In this document: positions 1 through 11,352 of the stretch, piece by piece | How positions within the stretch are numbered: the stretch's first letter is position 1 | Layout: the number at the start of each line of letters is the position of its first letter | DNA from: Cyanidium caldarium | Lineage: Eukaryota; Rhodophyta; Bangiophyceae; Cyanidiales; Cyanidiaceae | Direction: 5' to 3' | Assembly (NCBI GenBank): GCA_026184775.1 | Contig: JANCYW010000010.1 | Coordinates: 310,001-374,000, forward strand | DNA: 64,000 nt | Position numbers and translations under genes: made by a program | The notes under the pieces: generated by a model | Told to the model about the DNA's origin: nothing | Databases searched by the model: none | Seen by the model: only the letters and a program-made list of their open reading frames with translations

Positions 1-159
1 TCGCCATGGCCTTGTGTTGCTCTCCGTAGGCAGGAATGGCGCTCCCCTTGAGGGAGTCATTTTGACTCATATTCGCGGTTGTCACGCTGCCAGCGCCATG
101 TGACAAATGTGCGCCGCGCGGCCGCGCGGTCTCCTCTCGGTGCGTGCGCAGCTGCTGCG

Positions 160-237
160 CCCTGTCTCTCTCGCTCCCCTCACGTGTGTGTGTCCGTCAC
201 CCTCGCCCTGTCCGATCGTCCCTCTCTCTATCTCATC
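160..237 (+). promoter_or_regulatory. Pyrimidine-rich leader upstream of RPL13A
   Basis: The bases just before the RPL13A ATG are dominated by C and T, with runs such as tgtctctctcgctcccctc and ccctctctctatctc. This resembles the pyrimidine-rich leaders of ribosomal-protein mRNAs (TOP-like) in other eukaryotes. The transcription start is unknown, so a true TOP element is inference. The first 160 bases of the window hold no gene I can support. Confidence 0.35.
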
Positions 238-852
238 ATGTTCGAGACCTGCGTGGTGGTGGATGGGCGCGGCCATCTCCTTGGGCGACTGGCCTCGGTG
301 GTGGCCAAGGAGTTGTTGAACGGGCAGCGGGTGGTGGTGGTGCGCTGCGAGGAGCTGGCCATCTCCGGCAAGTTCATCCGCAACAAGAACAAGTACCTAA
401 TGTTTTTGCGGAAGCGCCACGCGTCCAATCCCAAACGATGCGGTCCGTGGCACTATCGCTCGCCGTCGCGCATCTTCTGGCGCACGGTGCGCGGCATGCT
501 GCCGCATAAGACGGCGCGCGGGGCGGCGGCGCTGCAGCGGCTGCAGACGTTCGACGGTGTGCCGCCGCCATACGATCACGCCAAGCGCCAGGTGGTGCCG
601 GCGGCGTTGCGGGTGCTGCGCCTGCGGCCCGATCGCAAGTGGACGCGCCTCGGCCGCCTCAGTGCCGAAGTGGGCTGGAAGCAGTCGGCGGTGGTGGAGC
701 GACTGGAGGAGAAGCGCAAGGGCATCAGCAAGAAGCACTATGAGCGCAAAAAGGCAGCAGCGCGATTGCGAGCGCAGGCCGAGACCCGTGCCGATGCCCA
801 GATGCCGCCCGAGTTGACCGCGGTGTTGCAATCGGCCGGTTACGGCAAGTGA
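238..852 (+). CDS. RPL13A: 60S ribosomal protein L13a (uL13)
   Basis: Structural protein of the cytosolic large ribosomal subunit. The 204-residue product matches the roughly 200-residue eukaryotic L13a. It opens with [19 protein letters not shown], the uL13 start, then [16 protein letters not shown] and the [21 protein letters not shown] signature, with a basic C-terminal helix ([16 protein letters not shown]). The open frame extends upstream to a TTG, but the ATG at 238 gives the exact family N-terminus. The 3' end faces KARI across 74 bp. Recognition is by sequence pattern and is strong. Confidence 0.97.
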   Translation: MFETCVVVDGRGHLLGRLASVVAKELLNGQRVVVVRCEELAISGKFIRNKNKYLMFLRKRHASNPKRCGPWHYRSPSRIFWRTVRGMLPHKTARGAAALQRLQTFDGVPPPYDHAKRQVVPAALRVLRLRPDRKWTRLGRLSAEVGWKQSAVVERLEEKRKGISKKHYERKKAAARLRAQAETRADAQMPPELTAVLQSAGYGK

Positions 853-926
853 AGCGAGAAAGAGATGCAGGCCGACGGACGTTGTGCACCAAGTTTCTTG
901 TCCCCGCTTTACGCCTCTCCTCCTCT

Positions 927-3456
<2,530 letters not shown>

Positions 3457-4371
3457 ATGCAGCGCCACTGGACGGTGGACGCGGTTCGCGGCGGCGCCGT
3501 GGCCGGCGCGGGACTGTCGGGCGGATTGGGCACTACCGCGCGGGTGTGCGACTGGGGCGTGCAGGCGTCGGTGCCGCCGACGCCGCCGTCCACGCGGGCG
3601 GCGGCGCTGCCTCCGCTGAGCCAGTTACTGCCGCCGGAACTGCGGTCTCCGGCGGCGGCGCCCTGGTACGCGGAGCCGTTCTCGTGGTGCGGCGGTGGCA
3701 GTGCTGCCGCGCCGGCAGCGGCCTGTTTATCTATGGCGTGGCCTGGTGCCGTTTCCGACCGGCGTATGGTATTTCCGCCCGCCAGCGTGGGCGGTATGCT
3801 ATCGGAGGGTGCCGCGGCGACGAAGCGACGGCCGGTACCGCCGTCGTCGTCGACGGCTTCGTTGTCGCCGCCGCAAGGAGTGGCGGCGAGTTGGATGGTG
3901 CTGCCGAGTACTGCGCGGCCGACAATGCTAGCGGTACCGGCAGTCGATAGCGCCCTCATGCTCAAGCGCCGCGGGAGGACACCACGTGGCCAGTCGGAGA
4001 TGTTCATTCCCAACTGGCGCTTGTCGTCCGCAGAGCGGCAGGAACGCATTCAGCGCTGGCGCGATAAGCGCCGTCGGCAAGTAGAGGCGGCGCGGCGGGA
4101 GCGCCTGTCGCATCCGCGCTGTCGACGGTCGGTGGCCCGCACGCGTCCACGCATCGCCGGCCGCTTCCTGCCGCGCGCCGTGGAGGCCAAAATGCGCGAG
4201 AACAGTTTGGCGTCGGTGTCGGTGGTGGAGGCCGCTGAGGCCGGCGTAGCGTCGAGCGAGCTGCTATCGGGGGAGGTGTCCGCGACCACCGTCGGGGCGA
4301 CGAAAGTGAACGGGCGGTCGCCATCGGTGGCGGACACCAGCACGGCGAGCGTGGCTTCCGCGAGCGACTGA
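3457..4371 (+). CDS. CCT-domain protein (CONSTANS/TOC1-type motif)
   Basis: Probable nuclear regulator of 304 residues. The first 190 residues are low-complexity and rich in Ala, Pro, Gly and Ser. Residues about 194-240 form a CCT motif: RQERIQRWRDKRRRQ, then TRPRIAGRFLPR, matching the RYREKRK...RPRIKGRFAKR pattern of CONSTANS, CO-like, TOC1 and related plant proteins. In plants this motif mediates nuclear import and NF-Y or DNA contacts. No B-box or receiver domain is visible, so it is a CCT-only protein. The ATG at 3457 is the first in the frame. The target pathway is unknown; light or clock control is only inference. Confidence 0.8.
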   Translation: MQRHWTVDAVRGGAVAGAGLSGGLGTTARVCDWGVQASVPPTPPSTRAAALPPLSQLLPPELRSPAAAPWYAEPFSWCGGGSAAAPAAACLSMAWPGAVSDRRMVFPPASVGGMLSEGAAATKRRPVPPSSSTASLSPPQGVAASWMVLPSTARPTMLAVPAVDSALMLKRRGRTPRGQSEMFIPNWRLSSAERQERIQRWRDKRRRQVEAARRERLSHPRCRRSVARTRPRIAGRFLPRAVEAKMRENSLASVSVVEAAEAGVASSELLSGEVSATTVGATKVNGRSPSVADTSTASVASASD

Positions 4372-4683
4372 GAGAGAAGAACCCATGGGGGACATATGCG
4401 CTCGGTGCCCGTCTGTCGAACGAAAGGCGACATACACCGGAAACGTGCGGTTTAGATTATGCCAACGCGGCCGGCATCGGTCTTCGCGGCTTGCCGCGCA
4501 CACCCGAGTTCACGTTTCGAGGCGACGCACGCGATCGAGTCGCGTCCGTAATGATTATAGGCTCTGAGAGATTTCCACCACCACCACCACCACCGCCACC
4601 GCCACCGCCACAGGCGCGTACCCACTCACGCATCACCACTACCCTTCCTTCCTCTTGGCCGATAAACCTCCACTCATTACCGG
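4372..4683. other. Convergent intergenic spacer with CCA/CCG microsatellite
   Basis: This 312-bp spacer lies between the 3' ends of the CCT-domain gene and the plastid S1 gene. It holds a (CCA)n then (CCACCG)n simple repeat at about 4575-4612. No gene, tRNA or clear terminator is visible. It is the longest convergent spacer in the window. Confidence 0.7.
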
Positions 4684-5922
4684 CTACACCAATCCCGCTT
4701 TGGACAGTTTGTCTCTGGCGGCCTCGAACGCCAACTCGAAGGTGGTCTTCAGGCGGGTGTCGTCCACTTCGCCGGTCGCGCCACCCGACCGCCGGCCTCC
4801 GCGCTCGCGTGGCGCACGCCGCCTCGGCGATGGCGCGTCGTTATACGGCCGCATGCTGAGCGAGATGCGGCTCCGTCCCGCCTCCACGCTGATCACGCGC
4901 ACCTGCACTTCGTCACCCACCTTGAGATGGTCGCTGACGCGGTCCACGTGCTCATCGGAGATCTCGCTGATGTGAATCATGCCGTCGGTGGGCGCGCTGA
5001 TGTCCACAAATGCGCCGTACTCCTCAACGCCGCGCACACGCCCGGTGATAAACTGCGTCGGGTCCTGTGCGGCGGGCGTCGCTTCCATCCATTGGCGAAC
5101 CGCTTCGGCGCGATCCTCGCGCCGCCGCGGTGGTGGCGCGCCGCCGCCGCCGCCACCTTCGCCACTGTGGGAAGACACGTTGCGCCACGCGGTGTCAAAG
5201 CGGGCGGCGGCCGCGCGTCCGGCGCGTTCCGGCATCGGTTGCTCGCCGGAGGCCCGTGCCTCCTCCCGGCGCTGCCGCGCCGCCGCCGACAGCTCCTGCT
5301 TCTGCTTCTCCTGTTCCTCGGTCAGCAAAGTGAGGGAGAATTCGTTGCGCTCCGGATCCACCGAGATGACGCGCACCGATATCTCGTCGCCCGGCTTGAG
5401 CACCTCGTTGGTGTCGCGAACATACTCCGTGGATAGCTGCGACACGTGCAGCAGGCCGTCAGTAGTGGTGCCCACGTCCACAAACGCGCCGTACGGCAGG
5501 ACGCTGCGCACGCGCCCTTTGATGAGCGAGCCCACCATCAGCTGCGACAGCGGCAAGCGGCGGACGCGCGGCGAGCGGCGGGCAGCGTCGCGGTGATCGG
5601 GAAAGCGAGAAGATTGCTGCTGCTCCGAAGGATCCATGCCCTCGGGAACGCCCTCGAAGGACCAATCCGTCGGCGCCGCGGCGTCGGCAGCCGCGGCAGA
5701 TTCCGTCTCCACGGGGGCGGCAGCCGCCGACGAGTCCGACGGCGGGGTGCCGTGTTCCCCGTCCTCCTCAGCGCTCATACGGAACATGAGGCGCGCGGGG
5801 CGAGGAGTGACCGGGGCGTGCAGTCCGCGGGAGAGAAATGAGGTGGCGAGGCGGGTGGAGGCGATCAGGCGGGCGGCCGACGGGCGGCAGAAGGTGAAGC
5901 AGGCCGAGGGCACAAAGGCCAT
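4684..5922 (-). CDS. Plastid S1 RNA-binding domain protein (two S1 domains)
   Basis: Predicted plastid RNA-binding or ribosome-associated protein of 412 residues. Residues 1-48 are a transit peptide starting MAFVPSACFTF. An acidic Ala-rich linker follows, then S1 domain 1 at about 131-200 (IKGRVRSVLPYGAFVDVG, LLHVSQLS) and S1 domain 2 at about 290-357 (ITGRVRGVEEYGAFVDIS, MIHISEIS). The paired S1 domains resemble plastid ribosomal protein S1/PSRP-7 and the S1 part of the green-lineage S1-EF-Ts polyprotein, but no EF-Ts part is present. The open frame extends to 6237; the ATG at 5922 was chosen for its red-algal-type transit peptide. Confidence 0.88.
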   Translation of the reverse strand: MAFVPSACFTFCRPSAARLIASTRLATSFLSRGLHAPVTPRPARLMFRMSAEEDGEHGTPPSDSSAAAAPVETESAAAADAAAPTDWSFEGVPEGMDPSEQQQSSRFPDHRDAARRSPRVRRLPLSQLMVGSLIKGRVRSVLPYGAFVDVGTTTDGLLHVSQLSTEYVRDTNEVLKPGDEISVRVISVDPERNEFSLTLLTEEQEKQKQELSAAARQRREEARASGEQPMPERAGRAAAARFDTAWRNVSSHSGEGGGGGGAPPPRRREDRAEAVRQWMEATPAAQDPTQFITGRVRGVEEYGAFVDISAPTDGMIHISEISDEHVDRVSDHLKVGDEVQVRVISVEAGRSRISLSMRPYNDAPSPRRRAPRERGGRRSGGATGEVDDTRLKTTFELAFEAARDKLSKAGLV

Positions 5923-6357
5923 GGTTGCGTCAAAGGGTTGAAGGTAACGAAAGCGAAAGGAACAAATTTCCAGGTATGAATGGCGAACAGAGGTCACTCG
6001 CAACTGCTCAGGTAGCAGCGCGCGCCTCCGAAGCGGTACTGGAAGGGTGTCGGAGCGGGCGTGAACGCCGTGTGCGCCGAGAGTGCTCGCGGCGAGAACG
6101 CGCAGCGAGTGAGCGCGATGCCGCCGGGCCGCCGGTGCAACACCGGCGTGGATCCAGATTCTACCCACTATGAGACAATTTTGGTAGTCGCTCCGGCGTT
6201 CGGGTTCTTGGGTGCGCGGAATGGGGCACGGAGGCACGGGAGCACTCGTACATGCTCGCTGCTTTATCCGTATTCTTTCCTGCCCATCGGTGCTCGTCAG
6301 ACGTCATTTTGTAACACTTGCTGGAAGTGCTGGATTCTGTTCTTCGCTCGCCGCGCC
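5923..6357. promoter_or_regulatory. Upstream region of the plastid S1 gene
   Basis: This 435-bp spacer lies between the start of the S1 gene and the stop of the purple acid phosphatase gene, both on the minus strand. It should contain the S1 promoter and the phosphatase 3' UTR. I see no ORF with recognisable content and no RNA gene. Confidence 0.5.
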
Positions 6358-8001
6358 TCACTTGTGAATCTGGAAATGATCGATCACCTCGCCCGACGTG
6401 TTGTACGCGGTAAATTTCAGCACCTTGTGATCCACCTGCACCAACGCGTATCCGGCATACGGATAGTCGATACTGCTATAGTGCTTCGCCACATAGTCCG
6501 GATATGTCGCACCAGGCGTGAAGTCGTCGTCGTCGGCCACCGCCCGGCCGGCAATGCCGTTCACCGTCTGCACCGGGTAGGGCGGCTTGACGTACAACGT
6601 GCCGTGGTTGCGAATGCAGTCCGAGCACAGCTCGCCGGTCGCGTTGCTGATCGGGTGGATGCGCTCATACACGTGCACGTGCCCGCACCAGTACATATCC
6701 GCCTTGTACTCGAGTAGCAGCGGGAACACCTCCTTGATCAGTTCGGGCGCATCCCGCTGGCAGTCGCTGCTGTTGACGTTGCACACGATGGGACGATGTG
6801 CCAGCACGATCAGCCACAGGTCGGGGTCGTGCTCGCGGCGCCTGGCAAACGCGTCCAGATCCTGGCGCAGCCACTCCACCTGCCCGGGGTAGGTGCTGAT
6901 CGGCGCTGCGCTGGTCATCGACCACTCGCCGTCCGGGTACTCGAGGTAGTTCTCGTAGTTCATCATCACGAAATGCACCGGGCCCTCGTCGATGGAGTAC
7001 CACAGCGCATCCGGCGCGGCGCCGCTCTCGTTCACCGGCCAGTACATGTTGGTGCGTACGTATGTGAAATTCCACGGTCCCTCGTGGTTGCCCGTCGCGT
7101 ACATGTACGGCTTTTGCGCGGCCAACGGTTGCAGCAATTGCATGAACTTGTCGGTGCAGCCGCTGTATCCCTCGCAGTAGGACTGATCGCCGGGCATGAT
7201 CATAAAGTCAAAGTCGTCCAAACGGCTCATCAGCGCGTTGATGGTGGGCTCGCCACCTTTGGTGCCGATGTCGGTGAAGTATGCCAGCCGGGTCGTCTTG
7301 GTGGTGTTGCCGTAGGGTGCCTGGAACGAGTAGCTCACCTGCCGCGACGAGCCCGGAATGGTGTAGGTGTACTTGTTGCCCGGCGTCAGGCCGCTGACCT
7401 TGACGTGGCTAGCATAGCCGGACCAGCCCTCGCACAGGAACGGCGAAAAGCCGGAGCCCGTAGAGGTGGTGCGCACATCGGTAGTGCAATACTCGTGGCC
7501 GCTGCCGCTGGCACCCGCCTCCGACACCGAAATGCAGCTACGGTTGGGGCGCTCTTGGGTGTTGTAGGTGACCACAATCTCGCCAGCATTGCCGGTGAGG
7601 GCGATGTGCACGTTGTACGCATCCAGCGGGTTGTTCGGGTCGCAGCAGCGGCAAGTACCGTTATTCTGGGGGTCAAACCAGGTCCCCTCGACCAGAGCGT
7701 CGAAGAAGAGCTTCGCCTGCCCGATAAGATTGGGATCAAACGGGAAGTAACCTTTCAAGTCTTTCCACACAGCGTGATACCAATCGCCTTGTGTGCTGGC
7801 CCTCATAAAAAAGGTGTGCAGCGGCATCGAGAATACCGCATCCTTGCCTTGGACATACTTTCGGTGCAGGTAGGTGCTGAACTGGCGGAGCGCGTGGCGG
7901 GCGTCGCTGGCGTCCACCGGGAGTGCGTCCGTCAACGGCCGACAAGCCGCAGAGAATAACAAGAGCGTGCAAACGAGAGCGAGGTATCTGGCGAGACGCA
8001 T
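6358..8001 (-). CDS. Purple acid phosphatase, secreted
   Basis: Metallophosphoesterase that releases phosphate from organic esters, probably at the cell surface or in the vacuole. The 547-residue product has a signal peptide (LARYLALVCTLLLFSAAC), an N-terminal beta-sandwich segment with CWS-like Cys residues, then the catalytic domain. The five metal-binding blocks are in order: D244 in YFTDIG, GDQSY at 271-275, GNHE at 304-307, AHRP at about 401-404 and GHVHVYER at 440-447. Several N-glycosylation sequons (NGT, NRS, NFT, NES, NSS, NAT, NTS) fit secretion. The longer frame begins with TTG, so the ATG at 8001 is the start. The diphosphonucleotide-phosphatase/PAP type is most likely; the substrate is unknown. 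Confidence 0.93.
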   Translation of the reverse strand: MRLARYLALVCTLLLFSAACRPLTDALPVDASDARHALRQFSTYLHRKYVQGKDAVFSMPLHTFFMRASTQGDWYHAVWKDLKGYFPFDPNLIGQAKLFFDALVEGTWFDPQNNGTCRCCDPNNPLDAYNVHIALTGNAGEIVVTYNTQERPNRSCISVSEAGASGSGHEYCTTDVRTTSTGSGFSPFLCEGWSGYASHVKVSGLTPGNKYTYTIPGSSRQVSYSFQAPYGNTTKTTRLAYFTDIGTKGGEPTINALMSRLDDFDFMIMPGDQSYCEGYSGCTDKFMQLLQPLAAQKPYMYATGNHEGPWNFTYVRTNMYWPVNESGAAPDALWYSIDEGPVHFVMMNYENYLEYPDGEWSMTSAAPISTYPGQVEWLRQDLDAFARRREHDPDLWLIVLAHRPIVCNVNSSDCQRDAPELIKEVFPLLLEYKADMYWCGHVHVYERIHPISNATGELCSDCIRNHGTLYVKPPYPVQTVNGIAGRAVADDDDFTPGATYPDYVAKHYSSIDYPYAGYALVQVDHKVLKFTAYNTSGEVIDHFQIHK

Positions 8002-8397
8002 GCTGCTTGAAGGTCGAGTCGCACAATACAAGCAAAGCGGAGCGTTGAGAGGAGGGCCTCAACGACAGTACAAAAGGCGGAAGTACGGCCGCCAGCGAGC
8101 GCGACGGGGTCGCATCACGACAGGTGCTGGCTGATGCGGAGATGCCTCGATACGCTGCGGGCACGTGGCGAAGGCGTTGCGAGCGTGGCAAAACCGAATA
8201 TTTCCCAGCGAATCTCGGGCGCCAAACGATTTTCTCACGAGAGACGGACGGCTCTCCGCTCGTCTTCTCCCGGGCGCCACTTTTCTGGCAGCGTGCCCAG
8301 GGAGCGGACGCTCGTGTAAGCACGTGTTGGGGGGTCGGAAACTTGATGTGAGAATATGCTGGGAAGATCAGTTCTGAATTTCCCGGTCCTCTCCATC
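8002..8397. promoter_or_regulatory. Divergent promoter region, phosphatase/thioesterase
   Basis: This 396-bp spacer between two divergent ATGs presumably holds both promoters. I see no ORF of note, no repeat and no RNA gene in it. Confidence 0.5.
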
Positions 8398-8994
8398 ATG
8401 CGCTCCCTGTGGCGATCACATCCCCTCGCACTCCGTCGACTCCTCCCCCATCGTCCCCGCGCTCTGCACTCCACCACTCCATTCCACAAACAACATCAAA
8501 ACGCAGAGCACTGGGAGAGCGTGCTCACCCTCCTCAACGCCCGCGTCTCCGGCCTGCCGCGTCTCGTCGGTTTCCGCGTCGATGACGTGGCACCTGGCCG
8601 CCTCCTGGCCTCGCTGGACATCCAGCCCTCGCTTTTGGCGGCCAACGGCTACTTGCACGCCGGCACCGTGGTCACGCTGGCGGACACGGCTTGCGGTTAC
8701 GGCTGTTTCGCCAACCTGCCCCCCGACGCCAAGAACTTTGCCACGATCGACATGAACTGCCAGTTTATCGGCAGCGCGCTGGAGGGCACGATCTACGCCG
8801 AGGCGCGCTTGCGACACGCCGGCCGATCCACCCAAGTGTGGGATGCCGAGGTGCGCACGCATCCGCCGCACGTCGACGCCGCCAAGACGTTGGCGCTCTT
8901 TCGGTGCACGCAGATGTTGCTGGACGCTCGCAAACCGATCGACCCGCAGCATTCGACCCCCCACGGGTCGGGCGATGGCCGCGCGCACGCCTGA
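8398..8994 (+). CDS. PaaI/4HBT-type hotdog-fold thioesterase
   Basis: Acyl-CoA (or aryl-CoA) thioesterase of the PaaI/YdiI hotdog family, 198 residues. The family signature NGYLHAGTVVTLADTACGYG (about 83-102) carries the HAG variant of HGG and the catalytic acidic residue in LAD. The N-terminus (MRSLWRSHPLALRRLLPHRP) is Arg-rich without acidic residues and could target mitochondria. The frame also has an earlier GTG/ATG-type extension, but the ATG at 8398 gives the cleanest presequence. Its stop lies 17 bp from the convergent GDPD gene. The acyl substrate is not predictable. Confidence 0.88.
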   Translation: MRSLWRSHPLALRRLLPHRPRALHSTTPFHKQHQNAEHWESVLTLLNARVSGLPRLVGFRVDDVAPGRLLASLDIQPSLLAANGYLHAGTVVTLADTACGYGCFANLPPDAKNFATIDMNCQFIGSALEGTIYAEARLRHAGRSTQVWDAEVRTHPPHVDAAKTLALFRCTQMLLDARKPIDPQHSTPHGSGDGRAHA

Positions 8995-9011
8995 ACTTGA
9001 ATGGTTCGTTC

Positions 9012-11045
9012 TCACGTCGCCGGGCCGAATGCCGGATCCAATGCGCGCGCGACGTAGGCCACGCGGTCAGCGATGACCCCGTCCACGCCCCACTCCACCA
9101 TTTGACGACAACGCTCCGGCTGCGCGGTGTGCTTCCCATAGGTGTACACCTTGAGGCCGGCCGAGTGGATCACCTGCACGGTGCCCGGCTCCTCGAACAA
9201 CAGATCGCTCAGCAGCACCATGCCGTCCAGGCCGGCCCACACTGCGAACGCCACCCCGTTCACCACGCTGAGGGCGCGCGGGTCGCAGTGCTCGCTCATC
9301 ACGCTGCGACCGGCGGCGTTCAGAAAGCATACCGGGTACACGCTCTGCTTCTTGCGCACCATCAAACACACATCCGGGTCGAAGCTGAGGAACACAATGC
9401 GCCGCTGCCGACTCTCGTTCTGAAATATCACCTCCAGAATGCGGTCCACAAACACGTTACGCTCCGGGTACGGGAGCGAAGTGTCCGCCATCAGCTCTGG
9501 CGTGGGGTATTTGATCTCCACCATGAGCGAGATGTGCTCGGGCAGCACGTTCAGCACGCGTCGCAGCGACGGCAGCGCGTTGTCGCGGATCATAGCCACA
9601 CCGCGCGCACCCTGATCGTCATGGCCCTCTTCCATACTAAGGCGATGCTGTAGATAGCCGATGTTGCCCTCGGAGGCGGCGCCGCGGGTAAAGTCGGCCC
9701 AGTCGTCGAAAGGGAACGTGGTCCGCGAGGCCGGGTCGGCACCGCGCCGCAACGAAGAGGTGGTAAATTTGACGTGGCGCAGCGAGCGCTTACCGGTCAT
9801 CGATTTGAAAGCGTCGTAGGTGAGCGAATAGATAGGAATGCCGTCGGGCGGTTTCCGGGATCCGGAGGCGCCGGAACGCCGGCAATCCCGCGACTTGTCC
9901 GCCAGGGCGCGCGCCGCAGGCATCGTCCCGTTCATCTCCACCCTGACGGGTTCTCCGTCATCCGCTTCGTGGTATTCATCGCTTTCGTTGCCGCTCTCGT
10001 CGCGGCTGCTGTGCAAGAAAAAGTCGTGATAAATGACGGGCACGCCATCCCGGGTCAACTGCACATCCAACTCGATGGTGTCGACGGTGCCGCGCTGGAT
10101 GGCCGTCAAAAAGCTGAGCACGGTGTTCTCCTGCACCCGGCTCTTGGTGCGCTGGCTGCCGGCGCCGCGGTGCCCTACCAGCTGGAAACGTCGTTGTGGC
10201 GCCACCGACGGCACCATGTCCAGGCGCAAGTGCGAAAAGCCGCGCGGCATCGCCCCACAGTACGGTTTGATCACACAAAACTCACACAGAAACTCGCCCA
10301 CCAGATGGCGCTCGTCGTCCATTAGCGGACGTCGCAACACGCCCTTCAGGTCGCTCAACTCAGACGCCAGGATCGCCGCCTGTCCCAGAAAGCAGTCGGT
10401 ATCGCTGGCCGCTTCCTCGGGAGGACGCGCCCGCAAGAACACCCCGATGAGCAGGTTCAGATCGCCCAGCTGGTCCGCGTGAAACACCACCGTATTGGAC
10501 ATCCAGTCATTGGACCAGCCACAGAAATCGTGCTGAAAGTCGTTCGGTCCAGTAACGCGTATCACGATGGACTCATTCGGTGTACTGCAGTCTTCCAGGC
10601 CGGTGGTGGTGGTGGTGGTGGCCTGCACTGCCGCGGCCACATTGTATTGGTCGATCAGCGCCAGGGCCCGTCTTGCGGACGATTGCTGCAGGCGACTCGA
10701 ACGCATCTGCAGCGGCTGGAAGCTGCCGCTGCGCGGCGCGCCCAGCGTCAACCGCAGCATGATATCCTGAGTAGCCACCTCTGCACTGGACATCGCTTCC
10801 TTGGGGGCTGTCTGGCGCCCCGGCTGGGCGCGAGTGCAACTCTCCCGTATCCACCGCGACGGGCCGCAATCCGCCTCCCGTCGGTCACAGAGTGCCTCGG
10901 CCTGCCATTCCGCCCGCGCCTCGTCCAGCTCCTCGGCGTAGACAGAGGGGAGGGCGCGAAAATGCAGATCGCGTAGCGAGGTGTCAGACACTGCCCTCTC
11001 CACCGCCTCATCCAACGCCTGCAGACTGCAGGCAGAGCTCTCCAT
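9012..11045 (-). CDS. Glycerophosphodiester phosphodiesterase (GPCPD1/Gde1 type)
   Basis: Hydrolyses glycerophosphodiesters such as glycerophosphocholine to glycerol-3-phosphate. Of 677 residues, about 1-155 are unassigned. Residues 159-262 look like the C2-like segment before the GDPD domain in fungal Gde1 (LRRPLMDDERHLVGEFLCEF, then CVIKPY). The catalytic domain starts at about 289: VGHRGAG with H292, QENTVLSF, E325 and D327 in IELDVQL, and H340 in VIYHDF. Later blocks VEIKYP, RRIVFLSFDPDVC and GVDGVIADR complete it. No SPX domain or ankyrin repeats are visible. An acidic and Ser-rich insertion follows H340. The ATG at 11045 is the first in frame. Confidence 0.92.
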   Translation of the reverse strand: MESSACSLQALDEAVERAVSDTSLRDLHFRALPSVYAEELDEARAEWQAEALCDRREADCGPSRWIRESCTRAQPGRQTAPKEAMSSAEVATQDIMLRLTLGAPRSGSFQPLQMRSSRLQQSSARRALALIDQYNVAAAVQATTTTTTGLEDCSTPNESIVIRVTGPNDFQHDFCGWSNDWMSNTVVFHADQLGDLNLLIGVFLRARPPEEAASDTDCFLGQAAILASELSDLKGVLRRPLMDDERHLVGEFLCEFCVIKPYCGAMPRGFSHLRLDMVPSVAPQRRFQLVGHRGAGSQRTKSRVQENTVLSFLTAIQRGTVDTIELDVQLTRDGVPVIYHDFFLHSSRDESGNESDEYHEADDGEPVRVEMNGTMPAARALADKSRDCRRSGASGSRKPPDGIPIYSLTYDAFKSMTGKRSLRHVKFTTSSLRRGADPASRTTFPFDDWADFTRGAASEGNIGYLQHRLSMEEGHDDQGARGVAMIRDNALPSLRRVLNVLPEHISLMVEIKYPTPELMADTSLPYPERNVFVDRILEVIFQNESRQRRIVFLSFDPDVCLMVRKKQSVYPVCFLNAAGRSVMSEHCDPRALSVVNGVAFAVWAGLDGMVLLSDLLFEEPGTVQVIHSAGLKVYTYGKHTAQPERCRQMVEWGVDGVIADRVAYVARALDPAFGPAT

Positions 11046-11352
11046 CACGTGAATTGATGTTGAGCGGCTCACGGACGGTGTAGAGTGACCTCCAGGGTGG
11101 TGAGGATGATGGAGGTGGATGCGCAGAAACGTTTTTCAGACGCTCTGCAGGCTCGTGACAACGCGGGTGACGGATTCTCCCCGTGGAGAGTTCGCCTCCG
11201 GCCGCATCATTGCCGGCCGCATTCGCGGTTGGCGCAGTGCGCAAAGGTGCACGGTCTGAACGTCCAATTGCCCTGACCTTTCGTGTGGCCGAAGAACCTT
11301 GGAGGCGTTTCGTTGTTGCTGCAGCACCAATCTCTCTCTCTCGACGGTGAAA
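11046..11352. promoter_or_regulatory. Divergent promoter region, GDPD/TypA
   Basis: This 307-bp spacer between divergent starts presumably carries both promoters. A CT-rich tract (ccaatctctctctctcgacgg, around 11328-11348) lies just upstream of the TypA ATG. No gene is visible. Confidence 0.5.
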
